The position numbers were made by a program, and so were the translations under genes. DNA of 64,000 bases. Source: JAPPHA01 sp963662815 (lineage in GTDB: Bacteria; Pseudomonadota; Alphaproteobacteria; Rhodobacterales; Rhodobacteraceae). The number at the start of each line of letters is the position of its first letter. Positions within the stretch are counted from its first letter, which is position 1. Below, one piece after another: positions 35,716 through 44,839 of this stretch. Location of the stretch: positions 186,001 to 250,000 of the forward strand of contig CAXXWA010000009.1 of the NCBI GenBank assembly GCA_963662815.2. Reading direction: 5' to 3'. The notes under the pieces were generated by a model, which saw only the letters and a list, made by a program, of their open reading frames with translations, was not told the DNA's origin and ran no database searches.

Positions 35716-35765
35716 TTGACAGGGCAACGCGAATCCCTCATTCTGAATTTGGAAATTGTAGACAA
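35716..35765 (+). promoter_or_regulatory. promoter with GntR/FadR-type operator TTGT-AG-ACAA
   Basis: A perfect -35 TTGACA lies at 35716-35721, with a weak -10 (CATTCT) 17 bp later. Directly downstream, TTGTAGACAA (35756-35765) matches the TTGT-N2-ACAA palindrome bound by FCD-type GntR regulators; it is also part of a longer AATTGTA-N7-TACAATT repeat. The site is placed where a repressor would block the promoter of the binding-protein gene 65 bp further on. Confidence 0.55.
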
Positions 35766-35830
35766 AATACAATTCGCGAATTCGGGGCGCGGCGCGCGCC
35801 GGATTTCCAAGTGCAAGGAGGAATCACGAC

Positions 35831-36970
35831 ATGTCAGACCAGGAGAAGCACAACGCTCCGAAAACCGCAAACTGGACGCGAAGGAGAGTCCTGGACACGG
35901 CGGGCAAGGGATTCGCCCTCGGCGGAACCGCGCTCGCGGCTCCGTGGCTTCTGCCGGGCCGAGCCGCCGCACAGGACGGCGAAGTGAACGTGCTCGCGTT
36001 CGGCGGCTACGAGGAACCCGGAATGCTCGACGCGTTCCAGGAGAGCACGGGGATCAAGGTCAACCTCAAGATCCACGATGGATCGGACGAGGAAATGGTC
36101 GCCCTCGTCGGCTCCTCTCCGGCGGGAACCTTCGACATCATCACGCCGACAAGCGCCTACGTGCCGAGGGCGGCGCGGGACGGCCTCCTGCTCGAACTCA
36201 ATCCGGGCGACTATCCCCTCGACGACTACTTCGAGATCATCGCCAACTGGCCGCCGTGCTATGTCGACGGCAAGATGTTCGGTCTCGTCAACCGCTTCGG
36301 GTACTACGGCATAACCTACAACCACGAAAAATTCTCGGAAAGCGACGTCGCCAGCTACTCCGTCCTCTGGGACAGCGCCGTCTCCGGCCGGGTTGCGCTC
36401 TTCGACTGGTTCCTACCCAACATGGGATGCCTTTCGAAGTACAACGGCAACGCCATGCCCTACGACCTCGACGAGGCCGCCTTCGGCGCGCTCGTCGACC
36501 GCCTCACGAGCCTGCGCCCGCAGGTCGGGCTGGTCGGCAACACCTCCCAGGTCATCCAGGCGATGGCCGGAGGCAGCTACGACCTCGCGATCGCCGGAGA
36601 ATGGGTGCAGGCGGGAATGTACGACGACGGGCTTCCCTTCAAGGCGCGCGTGCCCCAGGAGGGCGGCGTGACCTGGGATCAGGCCGTATGCATCGCGGCG
36701 AACACGCCGCGGATGGAAAACGCCGTCAAGTTCGTCCAGTACGTGGCCGGGCCCGGGTTCCAGTCCATGCTGGCGATCGCCAAGACCTACTACAGCATGG
36801 TTCCGAACAAGAAGGCGGCGGCGCTCCTGCCTGACGACAAGCGGGAACTGCTGAACCTGGTGGATCTCGATCGTTTCGACGAGGTGTTCATGGCGAACCT
36901 GTCTCCAAGGAAGGATCCGGACAACAGGCAGGACTGGCTCGACGCCTGGGAGAACTTCAAGAACCTCTGA
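35831..36970 (+). CDS. polyamine-type ABC transporter substrate-binding protein (PotD-like), Tat-exported
   Basis: A 379-residue protein with twin-arginine signal TRRRVLDTAGKGFALGG (RR near 17-18) and cleavage after RAAAQ near 48. The mature part has the spermidine/putrescine binding-protein pattern: VNVLAFGGYEEPGMLDAFQE, FDIITPTSAYVPRAARDGLL, FGYYGITYNHEKFSE and QVIQAMAGGSYDLAIAGEW. A strong ribosome site AAGGAGG precedes ATG 35831. First gene of the catabolic cluster and under the GntR-like operator. The ligand is uncertain; this family also takes other amines and amino acid derivatives. Confidence 0.88.
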   Translation: MSDQEKHNAPKTANWTRRRVLDTAGKGFALGGTALAAPWLLPGRAAAQDGEVNVLAFGGYEEPGMLDAFQESTGIKVNLKIHDGSDEEMVALVGSSPAGTFDIITPTSAYVPRAARDGLLLELNPGDYPLDDYFEIIANWPPCYVDGKMFGLVNRFGYYGITYNHEKFSESDVASYSVLWDSAVSGRVALFDWFLPNMGCLSKYNGNAMPYDLDEAAFGALVDRLTSLRPQVGLVGNTSQVIQAMAGGSYDLAIAGEWVQAGMYDDGLPFKARVPQEGGVTWDQAVCIAANTPRMENAVKFVQYVAGPGFQSMLAIAKTYYSMVPNKKAAALLPDDKRELLNLVDLDRFDEVFMANLSPRKDPDNRQDWLDAWENFKNL

Positions 36971-37056
36971 GTTCATGAAATCGTGCCGAACGCTCCGCAT
37001 GCGGGTTGCGGGGCGTTCGGCGCGGAATCCAGACATTCTCGGGAGGAGAACCGGGC

Positions 37057-38397
37057 ATGCCGATCATCGACTGTTCGCAGTGCATGGAACCGCACTGGCT
37101 CTGGCAGAGCTACCCGTTCGTGTCCCAGTCCTACCATCGCGGCGACGAGTTCCAGGAGTTCGGCTACAACTGGCGCGGCAGCGGATTCAGTTTCGTGTCC
37201 GCGCCGGGCTGGCGGGTGCGCGGCGGCAGGCGGCTCGAGGACTACCCGCTGCGGATGTTCGCCGGCATCGCGCATGTCCTCGATGTCTCCGGTGCCGCTT
37301 CCGTCGAAGAGTCAGCGGTCGAGGCTGGCTTGCCCGCGCGGTCGGAGAAGTACATCCTGGTCCTGCGCACCGGGCATACGGACGCGGTTCACAATCGCAA
37401 GCCGGAATACTGGCGGACCGCGCCCCGGGTCTCGCCCGCCTGCGCCGCCGCAATTTCGCGGGCCGGGTTCACCCATGTTGCAGTGGACTTTTCCTGCGAC
37501 GACGTTCCGGCGACCCGTCCGGGCGGCGGCAACGGATTCCGGAACCCGAATGGAGAGTTCCGTTCGGCTCTCCATGCAGAGGGGATACTGCTCACCGAAA
37601 ACTGCGCCAATCTCCGCGACCTTCCGGACGAGGAGGTCTTCTTCGCGTCCCTGCCGTACTCGATACCGGACAGCGCGACCGCGCCCTGCCGGCCGATCGC
37701 GCTTGGTTCATGGCCCTCGGACGCGCCGCGAATCATCGACGTGTCGGTCCCGGTCTTCAACCACTGGCGGTGGAAGTTCGACGTCCGCCAGGGAAGGAGC
37801 ATTGCCGACGGGGATGAATCGGACGAGATACACTTCCTCGTCACCGGTCACGGCTTCACGCACTGCGATGCGCCCTGCCACATGCGCAAGGGCGGTGCGA
37901 CGATACAGGAACTTCCGAACGAGGGTCTTGACCTCTTCGTGGGAGAAGCGGTCGTTGCCGATTTCTCGGACCTCGAACTTCCCTTCCCGATCACGAAGGC
38001 GCTGCTCGCCGAAAGGCTCGGCGACCGCTTCCGTCCCGGAGACCGCCTGATCCTGCGCAGCGACCTGACAAACAGGCTCGGCTACGAGAGCCGGGAGTGG
38101 CACCTGAAGGCGCCGAACCTGGAGCCGGAGGCCGCCGCATGGATAGCGTCCATGAAGCCCGCGGCGGTGTGCCTGGACTTCCCCCAAGACTACATCGCCC
38201 GGGAAATGCCGGTCCGCCACGTCTACAACGAGGAATTCGTCTCCCACCACGCGGTCTTCGCGGCCGACATTCCGTTTGTCGAGGATCTGAAGGACCTTGG
38301 CCGCCTGCGCTCCGCGCGCCCGTTTCTCATGGCCGTGCCGCTGAAGACGGCCTGCGTGGACGGCGCGCCCATGCGCGCCGTGGCGCTCGAATGGTAG
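37057..38397 (+). CDS. double-domain cyclase-family hydrolase (kynurenine-formamidase-like)
   Basis: A 446-residue protein. Start ATG 37057 follows GGGAGGAG. Two copies of the cyclase fold (PF04199 type) seem fused. The N-terminal one (about 1-225) has IIDCSQCM, RTGHTDAVHNRK and GFTHVAVDFSC but lacks the metal motif. The C-terminal one (about 228-446) has IIDVSVPVFNHWRWKF, the metal site HFLVTGHGFTHCDAPCHMRK (HxxTHxDxPxH) and a late FVSHHAVF. Members are Zn/Mn-dependent amide, formamide or lactone hydrolases. Its place between binding protein and permease genes suggests it hydrolyses the transported compound or a product. The double architecture is uncommon; the first half may be structural. 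Confidence 0.75.
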   Translation: MPIIDCSQCMEPHWLWQSYPFVSQSYHRGDEFQEFGYNWRGSGFSFVSAPGWRVRGGRRLEDYPLRMFAGIAHVLDVSGAASVEESAVEAGLPARSEKYILVLRTGHTDAVHNRKPEYWRTAPRVSPACAAAISRAGFTHVAVDFSCDDVPATRPGGGNGFRNPNGEFRSALHAEGILLTENCANLRDLPDEEVFFASLPYSIPDSATAPCRPIALGSWPSDAPRIIDVSVPVFNHWRWKFDVRQGRSIADGDESDEIHFLVTGHGFTHCDAPCHMRKGGATIQELPNEGLDLFVGEAVVADFSDLELPFPITKALLAERLGDRFRPGDRLILRSDLTNRLGYESREWHLKAPNLEPEAAAWIASMKPAAVCLDFPQDYIAREMPVRHVYNEEFVSHHAVFAADIPFVEDLKDLGRLRSARPFLMAVPLKTACVDGAPMRAVALEW

Positions 38398-39269
38398 ATG
38401 CCGCCGCCAAGCGGGACGCGCCGGCACTCCGGCGCGCACCTGTGGCCAACCTGTGGCACGGAATCCTGCCTGCCGTGATCCTCATGTCCGGTTTCTTCGT
38501 GGTTCCGATCGGCTACACCGTCGGCCTCAGCTTCACGGCCGCCGACCACGCCGGGCCGACGCTGGCCAACTACGCTGCCTTCTTCGCCAACGACCGGTTC
38601 ACTGACGCCCTCGCCCGCAGCATACTCATGGCCGCCGCAGCCGTCGCGCTCGCCTCCGCGGTCGCCTACCCGCTCGCCTGGTTCCTGACCTACGCCGTGC
38701 GCCCCGGGCGGCGCTTCCTGCTGCTCTTCGTGCTGATCGCGCCCTTCTGGACCAGCTTCACGATCCGCGCGTTCTCCTGGCAACTCGTGCTGTCCGACAG
38801 CGGCGTCATCGCCTTCGCCCTCGCGAAGATCCTCGGCCAGCCCGTCGCGCTCGGGTTTCTCTACACCATGGCGGCATCTGTCTTCGGACTCGCGCTCTTC
38901 GGAATCATGCTCATCACGCTGACGATCTTCAGCGTCATGATCACCATCGACCCGCGCCTGCTGGAGGCGAACCGCGACCTGGGCGGCGGCGAGTGGCGCG
39001 GCTTCCTCGAGATCGTCCTTCCCCTGAGCTTGCCCGGGTGGGTCATCGGAGCCGTGCTGACGTTCATCATCTGCGTCGGGGACTATGCCGTTCCGACTCT
39101 CCTCGGCGGCGGGTTCAAGCCGGTTCTCGCGCAGCTGATGCTGAGCACGCTCAAGGGGACCTACGACCTCCCGATGGCAGCGACCTTCGCCGCCGTCCTG
39201 ATGGGCGTGGTTCTGGTTTCAACCCTGCCGCTCGTCCTTGTCCGCCGGCAGGTGCGCCTGCAGGAGTGA
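38391..39269 (+). CDS. ABC transporter permease, PotB-like
   Basis: A 292-residue inner-membrane permease with six helices and the ATPase-contact (EAA) loop EANRDLGGGEWRGFLEIVLP. ATG 38391 overlaps the hydrolase stop codon by 7 bp. Partner of the following PotC-like permease and the ATPase encoded at 43709. Confidence 0.85.
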   Translation: MVDAAAKRDAPALRRAPVANLWHGILPAVILMSGFFVVPIGYTVGLSFTAADHAGPTLANYAAFFANDRFTDALARSILMAAAAVALASAVAYPLAWFLTYAVRPGRRFLLLFVLIAPFWTSFTIRAFSWQLVLSDSGVIAFALAKILGQPVALGFLYTMAASVFGLALFGIMLITLTIFSVMITIDPRLLEANRDLGGGEWRGFLEIVLPLSLPGWVIGAVLTFIICVGDYAVPTLLGGGFKPVLAQLMLSTLKGTYDLPMAATFAAVLMGVVLVSTLPLVLVRRQVRLQE

Positions 39270-39279
39270 CGTGGCGGCG

Positions 39280-40074
39280 ATGGACCGGACACTGACGCTC
39301 GGCCGCAGGTGCTTCGCCCTGCTATTCTGCGCGGTGACGGCGACGATCTACCTGCCGATCATCGTCATGGCAGTGTTCTCGGTCAACAGCGGCCGCTACC
39401 AGGTGATGCCATTCCGTGACTTCACGCTCGCCTGGTTCGGTCGCGTGTTCCTGGACGCGCAGTATTTCTCGGGGCTCGTGAACAGCATCGCGATCGCGGC
39501 GGCCGTGAGCGTGTCCGCCACCGCCATCGCGTTCTTCTGCGCGTATTCGCTCGTGAACGCCCGTTTCCCCGGAAAGTCGGCAGTCACGCTCCTCGTGCTT
39601 GCCCCCTTGGCCGTGCCGCTGATCCTCATCGGCATCGGCCTGCGGCTTTACTTCGTCTCCATCGGGTTCGAACCCTCGCTGGGCCTGGTCTATGCCGGAC
39701 AGGTCCTCTACGTGCTGCCGCTCGCGGTCCTGAACCTGCGAAACCGGATCGCGCAGATTCCGAAGAGCCACGAGGAAGCCGCCTGGGCCCTCGGCGCCTC
39801 CAGGATGCGCGCCATTCTCGAGATCGTCCTGCCGTCCTGCCGCTTCGCCATCATCGCGACGCTGATCATCACCTTCACCTTCGCCTTCGACGAGTTCGTC
39901 ATCGCCTACTTCCTTACCAACTTCTCCATCACGCTTCCCATCAAGATCTGGACGACCCTCGTGACCGGCTTCGATCCGGCAATCAATGCAATCGGCGTCA
40001 TGGTGTTCGGCTTTTCCATGGTTCTCGGGATCGTCGCGCAGGCCCTGTTCATGCGGAAGGATCAGCGGCGATGA
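39280..40074 (+). CDS. ABC transporter permease, PotC-like
   Basis: A 264-residue six-helix permease with EAA loop SHEEAAWALGASRMRAILEI. ATG 39280 is chosen; GTG 39271, 1 bp after the upstream stop, is possible. AGGAG lies at the end of the preceding gene. It ends overlapping the aminotransferase start (ATGA). Confidence 0.85.
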   Translation: MDRTLTLGRRCFALLFCAVTATIYLPIIVMAVFSVNSGRYQVMPFRDFTLAWFGRVFLDAQYFSGLVNSIAIAAAVSVSATAIAFFCAYSLVNARFPGKSAVTLLVLAPLAVPLILIGIGLRLYFVSIGFEPSLGLVYAGQVLYVLPLAVLNLRNRIAQIPKSHEEAAWALGASRMRAILEIVLPSCRFAIIATLIITFTFAFDEFVIAYFLTNFSITLPIKIWTTLVTGFDPAINAIGVMVFGFSMVLGIVAQALFMRKDQRR

Positions 40075-41186
40075 ACCGGCAGCTGCGCCGCTCGCCGACG
40101 CTTGCGCTGGCGGAGGCCGTCACGACGGCCCGCCAAACCGGCGAGACGGTCTACTCGCTCAGCACGCCGACCTTCCGGGACCGCGCGACCGCGCTTCCCG
40201 CCGGCATCCGCCCCCAGACGAACCTTTCGCCCGTCGGCGGAATCGCGGAGCTTCGCGACATGGCGCGGACGAAGCTGTTCGGAAAATGGACTCTCCCGCA
40301 GCACGACTGCATCATCGTCGGCGGCGCGAAAGCCTCGATCTTCTGCATCATCCGCACCATGCTGCCCGCCGGAGGGAGGGTGCTCGTCGTGTCGCCGCAC
40401 TGGCCGAGCTACGTGGACCTCGTCGAACTGGCGCACCTCCGGCCCGTCTTCCTCGAGACCCGCGCCGGGGACGGCTTCGCGATCGACGGGGAACGCCTGC
40501 GGCGGGCCCTTCGCGAGTCCGGCGCCCGCGCCGTCATCTGCAGCAATCCCGGCAACCCCACGGGGCGCGTTCTCGATCAGGCGGAAGCGGACGCCCTGTG
40601 CCGGGCCACTGCAGACGCCGGGGCGATACTCCTGCTCGACGAGAGCTTCTCGAACATCGTCTTCGACGAACGGAAATGGCGCGCTTCGGTCTGCGCGCCG
40701 GAAGACCACGTCTTCGTCGTCAACTCCTTTTCGAAGAACTACCATCTCCAGGGCCTGCGACTGGGCGCGTGCCTCGTTCACGGGGACAGGACCGCGCATG
40801 TGATCGCCGCCCACCAGACGCTTCTCAGCGCCGCGCCGACGCCGAGCCAGGCGATCGCCATGCAGGTCGCGAACGCGGCGGAAGCGGCCCGCGACGATTA
40901 CGCCGACCAGCGGCGGCTGATGCTCGGTTTCGCGGCGGCGCAGGGCTGGCCGCATCTTGCCACGGAAGGCGGGTTCTACCTGTTTCCGCAGGTGGAGAAC
41001 GCGCCGTCGTTCCGCCGGGAACTGAAGGCGCGGGGGGTGCTGTCGCTGCCCGGCGAGACCTTCGGCGCCGCTTACCGCGAACACTTGCGAATCTGCTTCG
41101 GAAAGCCGGTTCAGGAAATCGAGGCGATGATCGGGATCCTCGAGGCGGCAGCCGGCGGCCGGCCGGAGACGTCCCGTGGGCGATGA
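40071..41186 (+). CDS. class I/II PLP-dependent aminotransferase
   Basis: A 371-residue enzyme of the AspB/HisC fold type I: AVICSNPGNPTGRVL (Asn and Pro of the cofactor pocket), ILLLDESFSNIVF (Asp to pyridine N) and FVVNSFSKNYHLQGLRLGA (Schiff-base Lys). It should transaminate the amino group of the imported substrate or a product, giving an aldehyde or keto acid for the next gene (aldehyde dehydrogenase). Start overlaps the permease stop by 4 bp, stop overlaps the next gene by 11 bp. The substrate cannot be predicted. Confidence 0.85.
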   Translation: MNRQLRRSPTLALAEAVTTARQTGETVYSLSTPTFRDRATALPAGIRPQTNLSPVGGIAELRDMARTKLFGKWTLPQHDCIIVGGAKASIFCIIRTMLPAGGRVLVVSPHWPSYVDLVELAHLRPVFLETRAGDGFAIDGERLRRALRESGARAVICSNPGNPTGRVLDQAEADALCRATADAGAILLLDESFSNIVFDERKWRASVCAPEDHVFVVNSFSKNYHLQGLRLGACLVHGDRTAHVIAAHQTLLSAAPTPSQAIAMQVANAAEAARDDYADQRRLMLGFAAAQGWPHLATEGGFYLFPQVENAPSFRRELKARGVLSLPGETFGAAYREHLRICFGKPVQEIEAMIGILEAAAGGRPETSRGR

Positions 41187-42543
41187 CGCGCCCCGCGCCG
41201 TAACCTCGCCCAACGACGGGCGGGCCTTCGCCAGCTGGCGCCCGGATCTCGCCGCCGACGCGGAACGGCGGTTGCGGCGCCTCGGTCGCGCCCGCCGGGC
41301 CATGGACGGCGACCTCCGCCTGCGCAAGCGGATTCTCGAAGGCTGCGTCGACGGGCTGCGCGCATCGAGCGAAGAGCTGGCGACTCTCGTCGTCCGGGAG
41401 GTCGGGAAGAAGCCCGACGAAGCGCGCGCCGAGATCGACTACGCGATTTCCTTCCTGGACCATTGCCGCGGCTTGCTGGAGACCGTCCCGTTCGCCCGGA
41501 CGATCGCTCCGGGCCGCCTGGTGACGGACGTCGGCGTCGGCGGCGCGTTTCTGATCTGTCCGTTCAACGATCCCGTGGCGGGGCTGACGCGGAAGATCGC
41601 GCCGGCGATCGCGGCGGGGTGCCCGGCAATCGTCAAGCCCTCCTCGCTCGCTGTCCTGTGCGCGCGCACCATGTTCAGGGCGTTCAGGGACGCGGGCGTC
41701 GGCCACGAGGTCCAGCTGCTCGCCACCGCCGACCCGGTGCTTGCGGGACAGGTTCTCGCGCACGACGAAATCGACATCGTCAGCTTCACGGGGTCGACTG
41801 CGGTCGGGCGCGAGCTGGCTGCGGCATGTGCCGCGGGCGGCAAGCGGACGGTCATGGAGCTCGGCGGGAACTGCCCGTTCACCGTCTTCCGCGACGCCGA
41901 CGTGGACCGCGCGGTCGCGGACCTCCTCGACCGCAAGCTCAAGGCGGCCGGCCAGGCATGTTCTTCCGTAAACCGCGTGTTCGTCGAGGCGGAAATCTAC
42001 GCGCGGTTCAGGGAGACGCTGCTCGAGCGCGCGGCAGCGCTGGTGGCCGGGCCCTCGGACCAGGGCGTGGACCTCGGACCGGTCCGGACGCGGGAGGCGG
42101 CGGACGCGCTGGCTGTCGCCGCGCTGCGGGTCGCGGCGGACGGAGAGCGGCTGCTGACGCCCGAGCCGAAAAATGTCGGCGAAGGCAAGCCATTCGTGTT
42201 TCCGCTGACCGTGGTCGAGAGCGACGGAGAAAGCTGGTTCGACCGCCACGAGACGTTCGGGCCGCTGCTGTCGATCCGCCCCTTCAGGCGGCGGGCGAAT
42301 CTCCTTGAGCGCCTGTCCCGCGAACGCCACGCGCTGGCCGCCTACTTCTACACGGGTTCGCCGGAAGAGCTGGAGCCGCAACTGCGCGGCATGCGCTACG
42401 GCAGCATCGGGATCAACTCGACGGCCATACAGGGCGCCGACGTTCCGACGGGCGGGTTCCGGAACGCCGGATTCGGCCGCGAGGGCGGCATCTGGGGCCT
42501 GCGAGAGTTTTCGACCACCATCAACCGCAGGCTTGGCCTATAG
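41176..42543 (+). CDS. NAD(P)-dependent aldehyde dehydrogenase
   Basis: A 455-residue enzyme of the ALDH superfamily. Motifs ICPFNDPVAGLTRKIAPAIA, SFTGSTAVGREL, catalytic Glu in VMELGGNCPF and nucleophile Cys in AAGQACSSVNR are all present, and PFRRRANLLERL and GFGREGGIWGLREFS complete the fold. Starts at GTG 41176 inside the previous gene. It should oxidise the aldehyde formed by the aminotransferase or amine-degrading step. Slightly shorter than the usual 475-500 residues at the N-terminus. Confidence 0.88.
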   Translation: MGDDAPRAVTSPNDGRAFASWRPDLAADAERRLRRLGRARRAMDGDLRLRKRILEGCVDGLRASSEELATLVVREVGKKPDEARAEIDYAISFLDHCRGLLETVPFARTIAPGRLVTDVGVGGAFLICPFNDPVAGLTRKIAPAIAAGCPAIVKPSSLAVLCARTMFRAFRDAGVGHEVQLLATADPVLAGQVLAHDEIDIVSFTGSTAVGRELAAACAAGGKRTVMELGGNCPFTVFRDADVDRAVADLLDRKLKAAGQACSSVNRVFVEAEIYARFRETLLERAAALVAGPSDQGVDLGPVRTREAADALAVAALRVAADGERLLTPEPKNVGEGKPFVFPLTVVESDGESWFDRHETFGPLLSIRPFRRRANLLERLSRERHALAAYFYTGSPEELEPQLRGMRYGSIGINSTAIQGADVPTGGFRNAGFGREGGIWGLREFSTTINRRLGL

Positions 42544-42573
42544 TTGCTACAGGCGGAGCCCGGGGAGACAGGA

Positions 42574-42948
42574 ATGAGAGAGACATTCGAACACCCGGAC
42601 GTGCCGGCGTCGACGTCGCCGGTCTCGCAGGGCGTGCGGGGAGGCGGCTTCGTCTTCGTCGGCGGGCAGATGCCGCGTGATCCGGAGTCCGGCCGGATCG
42701 TTCCGGGAGCGGCGGCGCAGGCCCGCCTGTCCCTGAAGCACTGCATCTCCGTCCTGGAGGCGGCGGGGAGCGGGGCGGACAAGGTCATGCTCGCGATCGT
42801 CTACCTGACCGACCTCTCCGCGAAGAATGCGGTCAACGAGGCCTTCTCGGACGTCTTCGGCGACAGCCCGCCTGCGCGGAACCTCGTCGAGGTGAGCGCC
42901 ATCGGCGAGGAGGCGATCGTCGAGATCGGCGTGATCGCCCTCGCATGA
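42574..42948 (+). CDS. RidA-family enamine/imine deaminase
   Basis: A 124-residue Rid/YER057c protein. ATG 42574 follows GGGGAGACAGGA. Motifs VRGGGFVFVGGQMPRDPESG, VLEAAGSGADKVMLAIVYLT and PPARNLVEVSAI match the family; the Arg that binds substrate carboxylates in RidA appears in PPARNLVEV. It probably hydrolyses reactive imine intermediates from PLP enzymes in this cluster. Convergent with the GntR gene, 5 bp apart. Confidence 0.85.
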   Translation: MRETFEHPDVPASTSPVSQGVRGGGFVFVGGQMPRDPESGRIVPGAAAQARLSLKHCISVLEAAGSGADKVMLAIVYLTDLSAKNAVNEAFSDVFGDSPPARNLVEVSAIGEEAIVEIGVIALA

Positions 42949-42953
42949 CCTCC

Positions 42954-43634
42954 TCAGCCCGAAACGCCGTCCCCGGGTTCGTCGATGACCGCCATGGCCC
43001 GTTCCAGGTTCTCCAGGATGTGCTCCTCGGTCAGCCTCTTCGCTTCGGCAATGTTCCCGGCCTCGAGCTGGCGCAGGATTTCCTCGTGATAGTCGAGCGA
43101 ACGGTGCGTCGGGAACGCCTCCTTCAGGAGCTTGTAGCGGATCGGAAGCGAGATCTCGTTCACGTAGTGCAGGACCTGGGCGATAGGACGGTTCCCGGTA
43201 AAGTCTATGATGCACTGATGATAGGTGCTGTTTTCGCGAAAGTAGCCCTCGATGTCGTCCGCCTTGTAGTAGCCCTCCATGATCGCGCAGCGGCCCCGCA
43301 GCGTCTCGCACAGGGGGCCGGTGTCGAGCCCGCTCAGCGCGGCGATCACCATTCCCTCGAGCGTCGCGCGGAGCTGGTAGATGTTGCGGATGTCCTCCCG
43401 CGTCTCCTTCCGGACCCGGAACCCGCGGCGCGGCAGGTGCTCCACGAGCCCGTTTCGCAGCAGGAGGCGCAGGCTCTCGCGCACCGGGCCGCGGCTGCTG
43501 CCGTAGTCGGCCTCCAGTTCCTGCTCCCGGAGCGCCTGGCCCGGCGCGAGGTCGCCGGTAATGATCCGCCAGCGCAGCTTGTTGAGAATGAAATAGGACA
43601 GCGTCTGCGGAAGGCTGTCGTTTTCGTAGTACAC
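42954..43634 (-). CDS. GntR-family regulator, FadR/FCD type
   Basis: A 226-residue regulator. Winged HTH at about 10-75 (LRWRIITGDLAPGQALREQE, GSSRGPVRESLRLLLRNGLV). The FCD ligand domain follows, with metal-binding His/Asn candidates in ENSTYHQCII, SLDYHEEIL and TEEHILEN. GTG 43634 is the only start in frame. It lies between two transport modules and is divergent from the ATPase gene. Palindromes TTGTAGACAA (35756) and TTGTTAACAA (47580) upstream of the two binding-protein genes fit the TTGT-N2-ACAA type recognised by FCD regulators, so it probably controls the whole cluster in response to a pathway metabolite. Confidence 0.88.
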   Translation of the reverse strand: MYYENDSLPQTLSYFILNKLRWRIITGDLAPGQALREQELEADYGSSRGPVRESLRLLLRNGLVEHLPRRGFRVRKETREDIRNIYQLRATLEGMVIAALSGLDTGPLCETLRGRCAIMEGYYKADDIEGYFRENSTYHQCIIDFTGNRPIAQVLHYVNEISLPIRYKLLKEAFPTHRSLDYHEEILRQLEAGNIAEAKRLTEEHILENLERAMAVIDEPGDGVSG

Positions 43635-43708
43635 GTCCGCCGGGTCCGATTTGCCTCCAGGAAGTCTTCAAGGGATTACTTGAGGCGCGCACGCGGGACA
43701 AGCGCATC

Positions 43709-44839
43709 GTGAGCAGGGCGAAGGACGTCGAACTGGCCGGAGTCTCGAAATCCTTCGGCGCGGTCCGGGCGGTCCGGCCCCTGTCGCTGCACGTCCGCGC
43801 CGGCGAGTTCCTGACCCTGCTCGGACCGTCCGGCTGCGGAAAGTCCACGTTGCTGCGCCTGATCGCGGGGCTGGAGCAGGTCTCCTGCGGAACCATCAGG
43901 GTCGGCGGAGAGGACGTGACCGACCGACCGCCAAACCGGCGGGACACGGGCATCATGTTCCAGGACTACGCGCTGTTTCCCCACAAGACCCTTCTGGAGA
44001 ACGTGGGGTACGGGTTGAAGATGCGCGGCATCGCCCGCCGCGCGAGGGAGAGCCGCGCCGCGTCCTGGCTCCGGACGATAGGCCTGTCGGGATACGAACA
44101 GCGCCTGCCGCATCAGCTCTCCGGCGGACAGCGCCAGCGCGTCGCCCTCGCGCGGTCGCTGATCGTCGAGCCCGGGGTACTCCTCCTGGACGAGCCGCTC
44201 GGGGCGCTGGACGCGAACCTCCGCCACCAGATGCAGCACGAATTGCGCCGCATGCACAGGGACGCGGGGCTGACGTTCATCTACGTGACCCACGACCAGG
44301 AAGAGGCCCTCGCGATGAGCGATCGCGTTGCGGTCATGCGGGACGGTCGCATCGAGCAGCTCGGCAGCCCCGTCAGCATATACGACCGCCCCGAAACCGA
44401 GTTCGCCGCGCGGTTCATCGGCGCCTGCAACATCATCGCCGCGCGCGTGCGGAGGTCGGCCGGGTCGGAGGTCGAATGCGAAGCCGACGGGCTGGCGGCC
44501 CTCGCCGCGCCCGCGGCGCCTGGCGGGCACGGCGAAGGCGAGCGGATCGTCCTCGCGCTCCGCCCCGAGGCGATCTCCGTCAGGCGGGATGCCGGCGCGC
44601 GCGCGCCGGAACGTAACGGCGCTGCGCTGCGCGTCACGGAGGTCGCGTTCACCGGAGCGACGCTGAAGGTCACGGGCGAGTCGCCCGGCGGCTTCACGCT
44701 GGACGTCGAACTCGGACGCGCCGCCCTCGACGGTCAAGCGCCGCCCCGGCCCGGGGACCGGATCGTCGCGGAGTGGCGCGCGTCGGACCTGGCCGTGCTC
44801 CGGGAGCGGGACGGGGACTCGGACCATGACCGGAGCTGA
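43709..44839 (+). CDS. ABC transporter ATPase, PotA-like
   Basis: A 376-residue ATPase starting at GTG 43709. Walker A LGPSGCGKST, Q-loop MFQDYALFPH, signature LSGGQRQR, Walker B VLLLDEPLGALDANL and His switch YVTHDQEEA; the C-terminal part (about 240-376) forms TOBE domains. It serves the PotB/PotC-like permeases encoded at 38391-40074, from which it is separated by five genes. The second permease pair (48610-49951) has no ATPase of its own nearby. Overlaps the next gene by 14 bp. Confidence 0.88.
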   Translation: MSRAKDVELAGVSKSFGAVRAVRPLSLHVRAGEFLTLLGPSGCGKSTLLRLIAGLEQVSCGTIRVGGEDVTDRPPNRRDTGIMFQDYALFPHKTLLENVGYGLKMRGIARRARESRAASWLRTIGLSGYEQRLPHQLSGGQRQRVALARSLIVEPGVLLLDEPLGALDANLRHQMQHELRRMHRDAGLTFIYVTHDQEEALAMSDRVAVMRDGRIEQLGSPVSIYDRPETEFAARFIGACNIIAARVRRSAGSEVECEADGLAALAAPAAPGGHGEGERIVLALRPEAISVRRDAGARAPERNGAALRVTEVAFTGATLKVTGESPGGFTLDVELGRAALDGQAPPRPGDRIVAEWRASDLAVLRERDGDSDHDRS

